From Rhodoferax ferrireducens (GTDB lineage Bacteria; Pseudomonadota; Gammaproteobacteria; Burkholderiales; Burkholderiaceae_C): DNA of 64,000 nt. Shown piece by piece: positions 16,538-25,431 of the stretch. Each line of letters begins with the position of its first letter. Positions within the stretch are counted from its first letter, which is position 1. Under the pieces are notes generated by a model. That model did no database searches, was not told where the DNA came from, and saw only the letters and a program-made list of their open reading frames with translations. The translations under genes and the position numbers were made by a program. The stretch covers positions 1 to 64,000 of the forward strand of contig NZ_QEII01000312.1 in NCBI RefSeq assembly GCF_003347515.1, in the 5' to 3' direction.

Positions 16538-17695
16538 ATGGAATCAAGCAGTCAGGACCGCAACTTACCAGCCTCCGAACGGAAGCTTCAAAAAGCGCGT
16601 GATGACGGGCAGGTGACCCGCTCACGGGACCTGTCGCATTTGGCGGTCTTGGGCGCCGGCGCCCTGAGCTTGATGACTCTGGCGCCGCTCATGTTCGACC
16701 GGCTAAAGCGGGCTCTGAGTCAACAGCTCGCCTTTGACGCAAGCACAGTTGCGCATCCAGACGCCATGCTGACTCGCCTACAGGAGATGGTCGCCACGGG
16801 CCTGCTGGGGTGTGTTATTTTTGCGGCCATCACGACGGCGGTGGTGATGCTGAGCACCGTGGCCGTAGGGGGCTGGGTGACCAGCTTGAAGCCGGTCATG
16901 CCAGACTTCAGCCGCCTGAACCCGCTAACGGGCTTCGGCCGGATGTTCACCAAAGACAAGTTCACTGAAGTGCTGAAGATGACGTTCATCACCGCAGTGC
17001 TTATTGCACTGGGCTTCACGTACTTAAGATCCAGTCTTCACAGCATGGCCATGCTGGTGTTGCAACCTTCCACCGCAGCCATAGCACATTTGACCGAGTG
17101 GCTGACGGCAGGCATGGGCTTGCTGTTGCTGGTGATCTTGCTGGTGGCCATGGTGGACGTGCCGCTGCAGGGCTTCTTGCACAAATCCAAGATGAAGATG
17201 TCGCATCAGGAGGTGAAGCAGGAAGGCAAAGAGTCAGACGGAAACCCCCAGATGAAGGGCAAGCTGCGTCAAAGACAGCGCGAGATTGCACAAGGCAACA
17301 GCATCAGTGCCGTGCCCAAGGCGGACTTCGTGCTGATGAACCCCACCCACTTTGCCGTCGCCATCAAATACGACGAGAAAACCATGAGGGCGCCACAAGT
17401 GATCTCAAAGGGCGCCGATTTACTGGCCATGAAGATCCGGGACATTGCCAAAAACAATTCAATTCCGGTGCTGCAGTCTCCGATGCTGGCGCGCGCCCTG
17501 TATGCCAATGCCGATCTCGACCAGGACATTCCGGCGAGTCTGTATACCGCTGTAGCTCAAGTGCTGGCCTATATCTATCGGCTGAAAGCCGCCATGCGCG
17601 GCGACGGCCCGATGCCGGGCGAGCCACCGCAGCCTTTTGTTCCGCCTGAACTGGACCCCCTGTCCAAGGTCATTGCCAGCACACCCGCACCATGA
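16538..17695 (+). CDS. flhB: Flagellar export gate protein FlhB
   Basis: This 385-residue type III export apparatus protein switches substrate specificity from rod/hook to filament proteins. The N terminus SSQDRNLPASERKLQKARDDGQ is typical, four membrane segments follow, and the autocleavage motif N268-P269-T270-H271 lies in VLMNPTHFAVAIKYDE. The C terminus is proline-rich. The stop overlaps flhA by four bases (ATGA). Confidence 0.96.
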   Translation: MESSSQDRNLPASERKLQKARDDGQVTRSRDLSHLAVLGAGALSLMTLAPLMFDRLKRALSQQLAFDASTVAHPDAMLTRLQEMVATGLLGCVIFAAITTAVVMLSTVAVGGWVTSLKPVMPDFSRLNPLTGFGRMFTKDKFTEVLKMTFITAVLIALGFTYLRSSLHSMAMLVLQPSTAAIAHLTEWLTAGMGLLLLVILLVAMVDVPLQGFLHKSKMKMSHQEVKQEGKESDGNPQMKGKLRQRQREIAQGNSISAVPKADFVLMNPTHFAVAIKYDEKTMRAPQVISKGADLLAMKIRDIAKNNSIPVLQSPMLARALYANADLDQDIPASLYTAVAQVLAYIYRLKAAMRGDGPMPGEPPQPFVPPELDPLSKVIASTPAP

Positions 17696-19770
17696 ATTCA
17701 CAACTCAAAGTTTTTCAAAACTGGTTTGGCGCCAATTCGGCGCTGATTCAGGGCGCGGCCGCGCCGCTGCTGGTCGTGGCCATTCTGGCCATGATGGTGT
17801 TGCCCATGCCACCGTGGATGCTGGACACCTTCTTCACGATCAATATCTCGGTCGCGTTGATGGTGATGATGGTGGCAGCCTACATGATTCGCCCGCTCGA
17901 CTTTGCGGCGTTTCCCGCCGTGCTGCTGCTCACCACGCTGATGCGGCTGTCGCTCAATGTGGCGTCCACCCGCGTCGTCTTGCTTGAAGGTCACACAGGC
18001 CCGGGTGCCGCCGGTGCCGTGATTGAAGCCTTTGGGCACTTCCTGATTGGGGGTAACTTTGCTGTTGGCCTGATTGTTTTCTCCATTCTGGTGGTCATCA
18101 ATTTCGTGGTGGTGACCAAGGGTGCAGAACGCATCGCCGAAGTGTCGGCCCGCTTCGCACTGGACGCGATGCCCGGCAAACAGATGGCGGTAGACGCGGA
18201 TTTGAATGCCGGCCTGATTGACGAGAAAGAAGCCAAACGCCGCCGCGCCGAGGTCTCTGAAGAAGCCGACTTCTTTGGCTCCATGGATGGCGCCTCTAAA
18301 TTTGTTCGTGGCGACGCCGTAGCCGGCATTCTGATTCTGCTAATCAATATTTTTGGCGGCTTTATGGTGGGGGTATTGCAGCACGGCTTGACCGCCGGAC
18401 AAGCGGCCGACACCTACATCCTGCTGGCCGTGGGTGATGCGCTGGTGGCGCAGATTCCGGGCTTGCTGATCTCGGTGGCGGCGGCCATGGTGGTGTCACG
18501 CGTCGGCAAGGATCAGGACCTGGGCCGCCAGATCATTGACCAGATGTTCATTTCGCCCCGCGTCCTGGGCATTACCGCGGGCATCATGGGCATTCTGGGC
18601 ATCATTCCCGGCATGCCGCACGTCGTTTTTCTGGGTATCGCCGGGGTGCTCGGCTATGGCGCCTGGGTTCTTGCGCACAAACCGCTGCCACCCGACCCTG
18701 AAACGATGGCACCCGCCATCACGTCAGATGGTGAAGCCAGCTGGGATGACTTGCAACCGGTCGACCAACTGGGCCTTGAGTTGGGGTATCGGTTGATCGC
18801 CCTGGTTGACAAGAACCGCCAGGGTGACTTGCTGACACGCATCAAGGGTGTACGCCGCAAATTCGCCCAGGAGGTTGGTTTTCTGCCGCCAGCCGTGCAT
18901 GTGCGGGACAACCTGGAGCTCAAACCCAGCGGCTATCGCATCACCTTGCGTGGCGTGATTGCAGGTGAAGGTGAGGCCTTTCCCGGTATGTACCTGGCGA
19001 TCAATCCCGGCGGCATTACCACACCCTTGATCGGAACCGCCACCACGGACCCGGCATTTGGTTTGCCAGCACACTGGATCGACGAACGCCAGAAGGAAGC
19101 CGCACAAATGGCCGGGTTTACCGTGGTTGATTCCGAGACTGTCATGGCCACTCATTTGTCACACTTGATGCAGGTCCAGGCTTCAAAATTACTGAGCCGA
19201 ACCGAGACCCAGCAACTTGTTGAACACGTGAGCAAACTGGCTCCCAAACTGATTGAAGAAGTAGTCCCCAAAATGGTACCCATCGCTGTATTCCAGAAAG
19301 TCCTGCAGTTGCTGCTGGATGAGTCTGTGCACATCCGCGATATCCGCACCATCATCGAATCCCTGGCCGAGCACGCTGGCTCGATAGCCGACCCGGCGGA
19401 GTTGGCGCGCCGGGTTCGGATCGCCCTGTCCCCCGCCATCGTGCAGCAAATCTATGGTTCCGTGCGCGAGCTCAACGTCATCGCCATTGACCCGGCCCTT
19501 GAGCGCCTGCTGGTACAGGCGCTTGGCAACGCGGCCGGGCCGGCACTCGACCCCGGTGTGGCCGACATCTTTACCCGCACCGCCGCGGAAGTGGCACTCA
19601 AGCAGGAAGAAATTGGCATTCCCGCCTGCCTGCTCGTGCCAGATCAAATTCGCAGCGCTATTGCCCGACTGGTTCGTCGCGTCGCGCCACGGCTTCAGGT
19701 GCTCGCTCACAGCGAAATTCCTGAATCCCACACCATCCGTATAGGTCCGATTCTCAGAGGCGCATCATGA
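17692..19770 (+). CDS. flhA: Flagellar export apparatus protein FlhA
   Basis: This 692-residue membrane protein forms the export ring. About eight membrane helices occupy the first 320 residues, with the family signature region LMRLSLNVASTRVVL and GMPGKQMAVDADLNAGLI-like sequence (here AMPGKQMAVDADLNAG). The C-terminal cytoplasmic docking domain for chaperone-substrate complexes is complete, ending HTIRIGPILRGAS. It overlaps flhB and flhF by four bases each, indicating translational coupling. Confidence 0.96.
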   Translation: MNSQLKVFQNWFGANSALIQGAAAPLLVVAILAMMVLPMPPWMLDTFFTINISVALMVMMVAAYMIRPLDFAAFPAVLLLTTLMRLSLNVASTRVVLLEGHTGPGAAGAVIEAFGHFLIGGNFAVGLIVFSILVVINFVVVTKGAERIAEVSARFALDAMPGKQMAVDADLNAGLIDEKEAKRRRAEVSEEADFFGSMDGASKFVRGDAVAGILILLINIFGGFMVGVLQHGLTAGQAADTYILLAVGDALVAQIPGLLISVAAAMVVSRVGKDQDLGRQIIDQMFISPRVLGITAGIMGILGIIPGMPHVVFLGIAGVLGYGAWVLAHKPLPPDPETMAPAITSDGEASWDDLQPVDQLGLELGYRLIALVDKNRQGDLLTRIKGVRRKFAQEVGFLPPAVHVRDNLELKPSGYRITLRGVIAGEGEAFPGMYLAINPGGITTPLIGTATTDPAFGLPAHWIDERQKEAAQMAGFTVVDSETVMATHLSHLMQVQASKLLSRTETQQLVEHVSKLAPKLIEEVVPKMVPIAVFQKVLQLLLDESVHIRDIRTIIESLAEHAGSIADPAELARRVRIALSPAIVQQIYGSVRELNVIAIDPALERLLVQALGNAAGPALDPGVADIFTRTAAEVALKQEEIGIPACLLVPDQIRSAIARLVRRVAPRLQVLAHSEIPESHTIRIGPILRGAS

Positions 19771-21209
19771 ATATTCAACGCTTTACTGCACCGACAGCCC
19801 GCGAGGCGCTGGCCAAGGCACGACTCGCTTTTGGCGACGGCACCCTGATATTGTCCAACCGGCCTACCGCAACGGGCGTCGAGGTGGTCGCGACCGCCGA
19901 AGAGACTCTGGCGGCCCTGGACCACGCGGACTCATTTACGAATCGCGCCAAAGCGCAAACGCTGCCGCGCCGGCAGCCTGCACCCAGTGCCCCCGAATCA
20001 ACAAACCAGGTTGAGGACGACGTGGCACAACTGTCCATGAGCACCTTGTCTTTTCAGGACTATGTGCGCGAGAGAATGCTGCGCCGCCGCCATGAAGCCC
20101 TGACAGGTCAAAACGAGGCAGCAGCGACCGAAGAAGTGGCCCTGCCCCGCCCTGTAACAGAGCATGCACGGATAGCGCCCCTTCAATTCGAAACACGGCC
20201 CCAGACCCAAGCAGTGACCGTGAGAAAGTCACCCGCCATAGTGACCCCAACGCATGCACCGGCCATGTCTCAAGGCATTGTGGACGAGTTGCACGCCATG
20301 AAGGCCTTGATTGAAGACCGCTTCAACACACTGACCTGGTTGGGCCAAGCGCGCCAGAACCCTATCCAGTCAAATCTGATGCTGAAATTGATTCGGGCAG
20401 GTTATTCACCCACGCTGGCACGGACTATTCTTGAGCGGATGCCCGAAGAAATTGGCGCCGCCGAATCGGTGCGCTGGGTCATGGATGTTCTGGAACGCAA
20501 CCTGAAAACTGACGCGGCCTCACGCCCTCTGCATGAAGAAGGCGGCACCTACGCGCTGGTGGGCGCAACTGGCGTCGGCAAGACCACGACGGCCGCCAAA
20601 CTGGCCGGCCTGTGTGCGCGAAAACATGGCCCCGGCAGTGTCGGGCTCATCACCCTGGATACTTACCGCGTTGGCGCACATGAGCAATTGCGCTCTTACG
20701 GCCGTATGCTGGGTGTTGTCGCCCACCTTGCGCATGACCGGGCGGCCCTGCAAGACCTGCTGAACCTTCTTGGCAACAAAAAAATGATCCTGATTGACAC
20801 CACCGGGCTTGCGCCGAATGACCCCCGCAAGCGCGGCATGCTGGACGTCCTTGATTTGCCGGGGGTGAACCGCTTGCTGGTGCTGAACGCCGGCGGTCAC
20901 GGCGACACACTGGACGATGTGGTCTCCTCATTCAAGTCAACGGGGGTGCAACAGGCGGTTCTCTCAAAAATCGACGAAGCGGCCAAACTGGGGCCAGCGC
21001 TGGATGCAGCGATTCGCCATCAGCTGGTTTTGCGGGGTGTCACCATGGGCCAGAAAGTGCCCGAGGACTGGGAATCGGCGGATGCCACCAAATTGATTCG
21101 TATGTCCATGCGCTCGCCAGCCAGATCCGCTTTCGATCCCACCGCTGCGGACTTGGGCTTCTTCTTTACCCAGTCCAGCCCATCGCATTCAGGAAGACTC
21201 GATGCTTGA
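19767..21209 (+). CDS. flhF: SRP-type GTPase FlhF
   Basis: This 480-residue GTPase helps set the position and number of flagella. The N-terminal basic region starts MNIQRFTAPTAREALAKAR and is followed by a variable linker. The NG domain begins near residue 257, with P-loop VGATGVGKTTTAAKLA, the DTYR motif in TLDTYRVGAHEQL, IDTTGLAPNDPR as G3, and SKIDEAAKLG as G4. Its presence suggests polar or controlled flagellation even though FlhDC is the master regulator. It overlaps the next gene by eight bases. Confidence 0.95.
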   Translation: MNIQRFTAPTAREALAKARLAFGDGTLILSNRPTATGVEVVATAEETLAALDHADSFTNRAKAQTLPRRQPAPSAPESTNQVEDDVAQLSMSTLSFQDYVRERMLRRRHEALTGQNEAAATEEVALPRPVTEHARIAPLQFETRPQTQAVTVRKSPAIVTPTHAPAMSQGIVDELHAMKALIEDRFNTLTWLGQARQNPIQSNLMLKLIRAGYSPTLARTILERMPEEIGAAESVRWVMDVLERNLKTDAASRPLHEEGGTYALVGATGVGKTTTAAKLAGLCARKHGPGSVGLITLDTYRVGAHEQLRSYGRMLGVVAHLAHDRAALQDLLNLLGNKKMILIDTTGLAPNDPRKRGMLDVLDLPGVNRLLVLNAGGHGDTLDDVVSSFKSTGVQQAVLSKIDEAAKLGPALDAAIRHQLVLRGVTMGQKVPEDWESADATKLIRMSMRSPARSAFDPTAADLGFFFTQSSPSHSGRLDA

Positions 21210-21957
21210 CATGTGCGTCAACCAGGGCGCAGGGCTGCAAAGCATTGCGCTGCAAGCCGCGCCTCGCGTCATTGCCATGGCCAGCCACGGAGATCAGCGG
21301 GGTGAACTGCCCTTGCTGTGGAATTTATGCTCCACTTTGGTCGGTTTTGGATACCCTGTTGCCGTGCTGGACGCAACCACGGTCGAGTCCAGCGACAACC
21401 CGGGGCTAATGCAACTATTGGACGATGCCTGCTGGCAGAGTGATGAAAGCAATGGCCCCTTGCCATGGTCGGTGATTCCAGCGGCGCTAGGGCTCCAACG
21501 ACTCGGCACCCAGACGTCAGGCCACGGCCTTCCAATGGATCCACTGGGTGGTCTGTTTCAAAACTTTGGCGTGGTTGTCATTTATGCGCACGCCGAGGTC
21601 TTGACCCTTTTGTTGCCAGGCAGTGGCATTGAGCCATTGCTCACCGTATCACCGGTCAAAATGTCATCTGTGACAGCCTATCAAGCGCTCAAGAAAATGC
21701 TGCTGAATGCCAGACTTCGGCCTACTGTTGCTACTATAACGATTGGGGGCAGTTCGAAAACCCTCATGGCAGGCCACTCCCCCATAAAGAAACTGCAGGA
21801 ATGTGCAATGACTTTTTTGGACTACCGACTTGATGCACTGGCCGTACGGGCAATGCCGTCACAGGAGTTCCCGTCTGAAGATATGAATAGACTTGCCTTG
21901 CGACTTCTGGAAAATGCCATGCCGCTTCACCGTAACCATTTTGTGGGGAGTCATTGA
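21202..21957 (+). CDS. Degenerate FlhG/FleN-like (MinD-family) protein lacking a Walker A motif
   Basis: This 251-residue protein occupies the place of flhG between flhF and fliA and keeps MinD/ParA-like secondary features. VIAMASHGDQRGELPLLWNL (about residues 23-42) aligns by position with the usual deviant Walker A stretch, but the K-G-G-x-G-K-T residues are replaced. GYPVAVLDATTVE resembles the strand with the LDAD motif, again with the second acidic residue lost. True FlhG is an ATPase that restrains flagellar number; this one should not bind ATP in the usual way. A ribosome site AGGAAG precedes the start and the gene overlaps flhF and fliA, so it looks expressed. A different, unrelated function is possible. 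Confidence 0.7.
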   Translation: MLDMCVNQGAGLQSIALQAAPRVIAMASHGDQRGELPLLWNLCSTLVGFGYPVAVLDATTVESSDNPGLMQLLDDACWQSDESNGPLPWSVIPAALGLQRLGTQTSGHGLPMDPLGGLFQNFGVVVIYAHAEVLTLLLPGSGIEPLLTVSPVKMSSVTAYQALKKMLLNARLRPTVATITIGGSSKTLMAGHSPIKKLQECAMTFLDYRLDALAVRAMPSQEFPSEDMNRLALRLLENAMPLHRNHFVGSH

Positions 21958-22673
21958 TGTACACCGCCAATGGTCAACTGAACCGCAACGACTTGATCAA
22001 GCAGTACCAGCCGCTGGTTCGCCGCCTGGCACACCACATGATGGTTAAGTTGCCTGCCAACGTGCAAGTGGATGATTTGATACAGGTTGGCTTAATCGGC
22101 CTGTCCGAAGCGCTGACCCGCTACGAGGCGGCGCAGGGAGTTCAGTTTGAAACGTTTGCCACGCAGCGCATTCGCGGCGCCATGCTGGACGAACTGCGCG
22201 GCAACGACTGGATGTCTCGTGGCTCCCGAAAGAGCCAGAAAGAAATCGAACAAGCCTTGCGCCGGCTGGAGCACAAACTAGGACGTACGCCGTTGGAAAG
22301 TGAAATTGCGGCCGACCTGGGCCTGAGCCTGGCCGACTACCAAACCCTGCTGGGGAAAGTCAGGGGGACCCAGCTCGTTTACCTCGAAGACATGGCCCGT
22401 GGTAATGAAGAAGACGACAGCTACCTGGACCGCCACGTCGGAGACGGCGATGCAGATCCGATGAATATGTTGCGCGACCAGCGCCTGCGGCAGGCTTTGG
22501 TCGCGGCCATCAAGAACCTGCCAGAACGCGAGCAATTCATCATGAGCATGTACTACGAAAAGGACATGAACCTCAAAGAGATTGCGGCTGTACTTGATGT
22601 GACTGAGTCGCGCATTTGCCAGCTGCACAGCCAATCCATTGCCCGGCTGCGGGCCAAGATGCGGGCACATTGA
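21957..22673 (+). CDS. fliA: Flagellar sigma factor FliA (sigma-28)
   Basis: This 238-residue sigma factor directs late flagellar genes such as fliC. Region 2 is visible as QPLVRRLAHHMMVKLPANVQ, DDLIQVGLIGLSEAL and TFATQRIRGAMLDELR; region 3 as LEHKLGRTPLESEIA; region 4 as LPEREQFIMSMYYEKDMNLKEIA and VTESRICQLHSQSIARLR. The ATG at 21957 shares one base with the stop of the preceding gene (TGATG), so translation is coupled. Its anti-sigma factor gene flgM lies nearby on the other strand and carries a matching promoter. Confidence 0.96.
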   Translation: MYTANGQLNRNDLIKQYQPLVRRLAHHMMVKLPANVQVDDLIQVGLIGLSEALTRYEAAQGVQFETFATQRIRGAMLDELRGNDWMSRGSRKSQKEIEQALRRLEHKLGRTPLESEIAADLGLSLADYQTLLGKVRGTQLVYLEDMARGNEEDDSYLDRHVGDGDADPMNMLRDQRLRQALVAAIKNLPEREQFIMSMYYEKDMNLKEIAAVLDVTESRICQLHSQSIARLRAKMRAH

Positions 22674-22679
22674 TCATTG

Positions 22680-22698
22680 CCGCCTTCATTGGAGGCGG
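22680..22698 (+). terminator. Possible hairpin terminator between fliA and flgN
   Basis: CCGCCT (22680-22685) can pair with AGGCGG (22693-22698) between the convergent fliA and flgN genes. There is no clear T-run, so this may be weak or rho-assisted. Confidence 0.4.
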
Positions 22699-22758
22699 TA
22701 ACGCATTTAACTTAACTTCCCAAGGGTGACCTGCGAAAGGTCAACAGAATAATCTGGC

Positions 22759-23142
22759 TCAAGCCGCCAGATATTTGAATGCACCGGTCTGCTTGCCCGC
22801 AGTCCCATAGGGTCCGGCAGCTTTCGCATAAGTTGCATCACGGGTGGCGGGAACAATGGCGTTCAAGGCCATTTCAACCAACACGGTACGCCGGATCAGG
22901 CTCTCTCTCTGAGCGGCCAGACCAACAGACAGCTTTTTCAAGCGCGATTGCAGTTTTTTGTTTTCTTGGTCCGTTGACGTTAGTCCCTGGATTAACCTAG
23001 AAAAATCAATTGCTGCCTGCCGCAGACCATCACTGGCGGCGGACAAGGCAAGCGGTTCGCCACTCACAAGCGCAGCCGAAACGTCGGTGAACAAAAGTTC
23101 AACGCTGGTCAGTGCTTCTTCTATGTGAGCAGGAAACATCAT
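22759..23142 (-). CDS. flgN: Flagellar chaperone FlgN-like protein
   Basis: This 127-residue helical protein is the likely export chaperone for the hook-filament junction proteins FlgK and FlgL. Sequence conservation is low, but length, helical heptad character (LQSRLKKLSVGLAAQRESLIRR) and its position directly after flgM support the call. Two adjacent ATG codons (23142 and 23139) could start it. No strong ribosome site is evident. Confidence 0.75.
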   Translation of the reverse strand: MMFPAHIEEALTSVELLFTDVSAALVSGEPLALSAASDGLRQAAIDFSRLIQGLTSTDQENKKLQSRLKKLSVGLAAQRESLIRRTVLVEMALNAIVPATRDATYAKAAGPYGTAGKQTGAFKYLAA

Positions 23143-23171
23143 TCAGGCTATCAAAGATAGGTAATTCGGGC

Positions 23172-23498
23172 TCAACTGCGGTTGCGATCGACCAGTTCCT
23201 GAGCATTGGCCAACAGCTTGTCGGCAATCGCTTCGGCATCCACCACATAGGTACCCTGCTGGATAGCCGCTCGAACGGATTTGACCTTTTCCATGTCGAC
23301 GTCTGCCGTATCGCCAGATTTGGCCGCCCCCAGCGATCGCGCCAATGTCGACACAGTCACCGCAACACCCGCCGATTGGGTACTCTTGGCAGCAGCCACA
23401 TTGGCGGTCGAAATCGCGCTCTGGCCGCCTTTTGAAGGCACGGCCGGAGCAGTCGTATTGACCGAAATCGGATTGTCTGAAGGTTGACCTATTTTCAT
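23172..23498 (-). CDS. flgM: Anti-sigma-28 factor FlgM
   Basis: This 108-residue protein holds FliA inactive until the hook-basal body is finished, when it is exported. It starts MKIGQPSDNP, has a disordered Ser/Ala-rich first half, and ends with the conserved sigma-binding helices (VDMEKVKSVRAAIQQGTY and DAEAIADKLLANAQELV). The ATG at 23498 is preceded by a GGAGAGC-like site. A consensus sigma-28 promoter lies about 45 bases upstream, which gives the usual FliA-FlgM feedback. Confidence 0.93.
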   Translation of the reverse strand: MKIGQPSDNPISVNTTAPAVPSKGGQSAISTANVAAAKSTQSAGVAVTVSTLARSLGAAKSGDTADVDMEKVKSVRAAIQQGTYVVDAEAIADKLLANAQELVDRNRS

Positions 23499-23540
23499 CG
23501 TGCTCTCCAAAACCACTGCAAATGTAGCCTCGTGAGATTA

Positions 23541-23567
23541 CTATCGGCCGGATTATGGCTGGCTTTA
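23541..23567 (-). promoter_or_regulatory. Sigma-28 (FliA) promoter of flgM
   Basis: On the minus strand it reads TAAA, exactly 15 bases, then GCCGATAG. The flagellar sigma-28 consensus is TAAA-N15-GCCGATAA, so 11 of 12 bases match. Confidence 0.88.
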
Positions 23568-23612
23568 GCCTTTTTTTGAATAGGAGTAAATCGCACATAG
23601 GGGACGCCTACC

Positions 23613-24365
23613 CTATATTTCCAGTTTCACTGTACGGTTATCCAGCACTACGCCCGACATCACACGGCCATTGTCCATCCTGACCCGTGCCGGCTGACCT
23701 ACGACACCTGCTGACAATGCTTGCCCATCGGACGTGATCTGAAAACCGGCCCCCTGTGCGACAACGCGAACCTGAGCCCCAGCCTGGAAGACCTGAGCCG
23801 GCTTGATCATAGCTTGGCGCAAGGCCTGCCCCGTGGTCAGAGCCCTGGACGCCACCTGCCCCACCCATTGCGAAGGCAGGGCCACGATGGGACTGCTCTC
23901 CTCTGCCCAATCGACTTCCGACTCCATCGCATCGGCCTCCGTCAGGACTGTGCCAGACGCCACATTACCCTTGATCAGCCATGCAGCACCAAAAGCCCGG
24001 ATGGTTACAGGCAAGAAAACATTCCACCGGGTACTGCCCTCCAGACAGCGCAAACCCAGACGGGTTTTCCCCCAAAGGCGCGTCCCCACCGGGATATAGG
24101 GCTCGACCCGTGCACAGGGCGCCAGCCGCAGGCGACTGTCAAGCTCGCCTACGGTCACCTCCATGCGAAGCGGGTTGCCCCCCGCAGGGCGAACACTGGA
24201 AACAGCGTTATCCAGCCAGCGTTGCGTGGCCTCGATGAATTCCGGCTTGCCCTCATTGACCTGTGCGTTCGCCGATGTGCAGGCGCCCGACGTGAAAAAG
24301 AGGGCCAGCACCAAACCCCATGTCGCGTGCACCGGTTGAGTCGAGTTGGAATACTTGTTGAACAT
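23613..24365 (-). CDS. flgA: Flagella basal body P-ring formation protein FlgA
   Basis: This 250-residue periplasmic chaperone assists P-ring (FlgI) assembly. An N-terminal signal peptide runs through LVLALFFTSGACTSANA with likely cleavage after ANA. The C-terminal SAF/FlgA domain contains IKGNVASGTVLTEADAM, ALTTGQALRQAMIKPA and NGRVMSGVVLDNRTVKLEI, typical of the family. It is divergent from flgB and followed by flgM and flgN. Confidence 0.92.
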   Translation of the reverse strand: MFNKYSNSTQPVHATWGLVLALFFTSGACTSANAQVNEGKPEFIEATQRWLDNAVSSVRPAGGNPLRMEVTVGELDSRLRLAPCARVEPYIPVGTRLWGKTRLGLRCLEGSTRWNVFLPVTIRAFGAAWLIKGNVASGTVLTEADAMESEVDWAEESSPIVALPSQWVGQVASRALTTGQALRQAMIKPAQVFQAGAQVRVVAQGAGFQITSDGQALSAGVVGQPARVRMDNGRVMSGVVLDNRTVKLEI

Positions 24366-24465
24366 GGCGCCCTTACAGTCTTGTCGTAGTGACTATAGGC
24401 AGGCACTGGCGCCTTGAAACACGCAAGTACAGGTCGTTTCCCCCGCTATTCAAGACATCGAAAAT

Positions 24466-24492
24466 TAAAGTAATTCCCATAATTGCCGCATA
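24466..24492 (+). promoter_or_regulatory. Candidate sigma-28-like promoter upstream of flgB
   Basis: TAAA (24466-24469) is followed by exactly 15 bases and GCCGCATA (24485-24492), against the consensus GCCGATAA. The -35 and spacing are perfect and the first half of the -10 matches. It sits 54 bases before the flgB start. Confidence 0.45.
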
Positions 24493-24546
24493 TCGAAGCC
24501 TGTTGCCACCATCGCAGGGCCGGATAAACGAAAGTTGAGGTGTTTC

Positions 24547-24978
24547 ATGATCGCAAACTTGACCAGTGGTTTGGACTTCCATTCGAAGGCCCTGGTGCTG
24601 CGCGCCGAACGCCAGCGCGTGATTGCAAGCAACATCGCCAACGCCGACACACCGGGCTACGTGGCCCGCGACCTGAATTTCAAAGACGCCATGAACAATG
24701 CGACCGGCGGTGGCTTGAGCGCCAGCAGCATTGGACTCCAGGGCAACGGCGCTACCAATGCCAAACATATACCGCTGTCGGGTAGCACGGTCGGATCTTT
24801 GGGCGGTGCGTCCAGCCTGGCCTACACGGCTCAAAGCCAACCCAGCCTTGACGGCAACAGCGTGGACCTGGACCGCGAGCGCGCCAACTTTGTTGACAAC
24901 TCCGTGCGCTACGAGGCAACCTTGCGTTTTATTAACAGCCAGTCCAAGACTATTCTGAGCGCCATCCAGGGCCAGTAG
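24547..24978 (+). CDS. flgB: Flagellar proximal rod protein FlgB
   Basis: This 143-residue rod component contains the rod-protein signature RQRVIASNIANADTPGYVARDLNF near its N terminus (here about residues 20-45) and a conserved C-terminal helix. The ATG at 24547 follows GAGGTG. It opens the flgBCDEFGHIJKL operon, in which genes are 15-55 bases apart or overlapping. Confidence 0.95.
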   Translation: MIANLTSGLDFHSKALVLRAERQRVIASNIANADTPGYVARDLNFKDAMNNATGGGLSASSIGLQGNGATNAKHIPLSGSTVGSLGGASSLAYTAQSQPSLDGNSVDLDRERANFVDNSVRYEATLRFINSQSKTILSAIQGQ

Positions 24979-25008
24979 GCCTGATTCCCAAGCCTGCGGA
25001 GATTCCTT

Positions 25009-25413
25009 ATGTCCATGTTTTCCATATTCAATGTGTCCGGCAGTGCCATCAGCGCCCAGTCGCAGCGCCTCAACGTGGTGGCCAGCAATCTGGCCAATGC
25101 CGACGCCGTGGCCGGTCCGGACGGACAAGGCTACAAAGGCCGGCAAGTGGTGTTCGAGACCACGCCCATGGGCTCGGATGCCTCCTCCGGCGTGCGGGTT
25201 TCCGCGATCAAAGAGAGCAACGAGCCCTTGCGCAAAGTGCACAACCCAAGCCACCCATCGGCCGACGCTGAAGGGTACGTCACGCATTCGAACGTGAATC
25301 CGGTGGAAGAAATGGTCAACATGATTTCAGCGTCGCGTTCGTACCAGAACAACGTCGAAGTCATGAACACCGCCAAGACATTGCTGCTCAAAACCCTGCA
25401 AATGGGTCAGTAA
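25009..25413 (+). CDS. flgC: Flagellar proximal rod protein FlgC
   Basis: This 134-residue rod protein has the N-terminal SQRLNVVASNLANADAVAG motif and the C-terminal NPVEEMVNMISASRSYQNNVE segment common to rod/hook axial proteins. A GGAG ribosome site precedes the ATG. It is the second gene of the flg operon. Confidence 0.96.
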   Translation: MSMFSIFNVSGSAISAQSQRLNVVASNLANADAVAGPDGQGYKGRQVVFETTPMGSDASSGVRVSAIKESNEPLRKVHNPSHPSADAEGYVTHSNVNPVEEMVNMISASRSYQNNVEVMNTAKTLLLKTLQMGQ

Positions 25414-25431
25414 ACACACAAGGACTTACCC

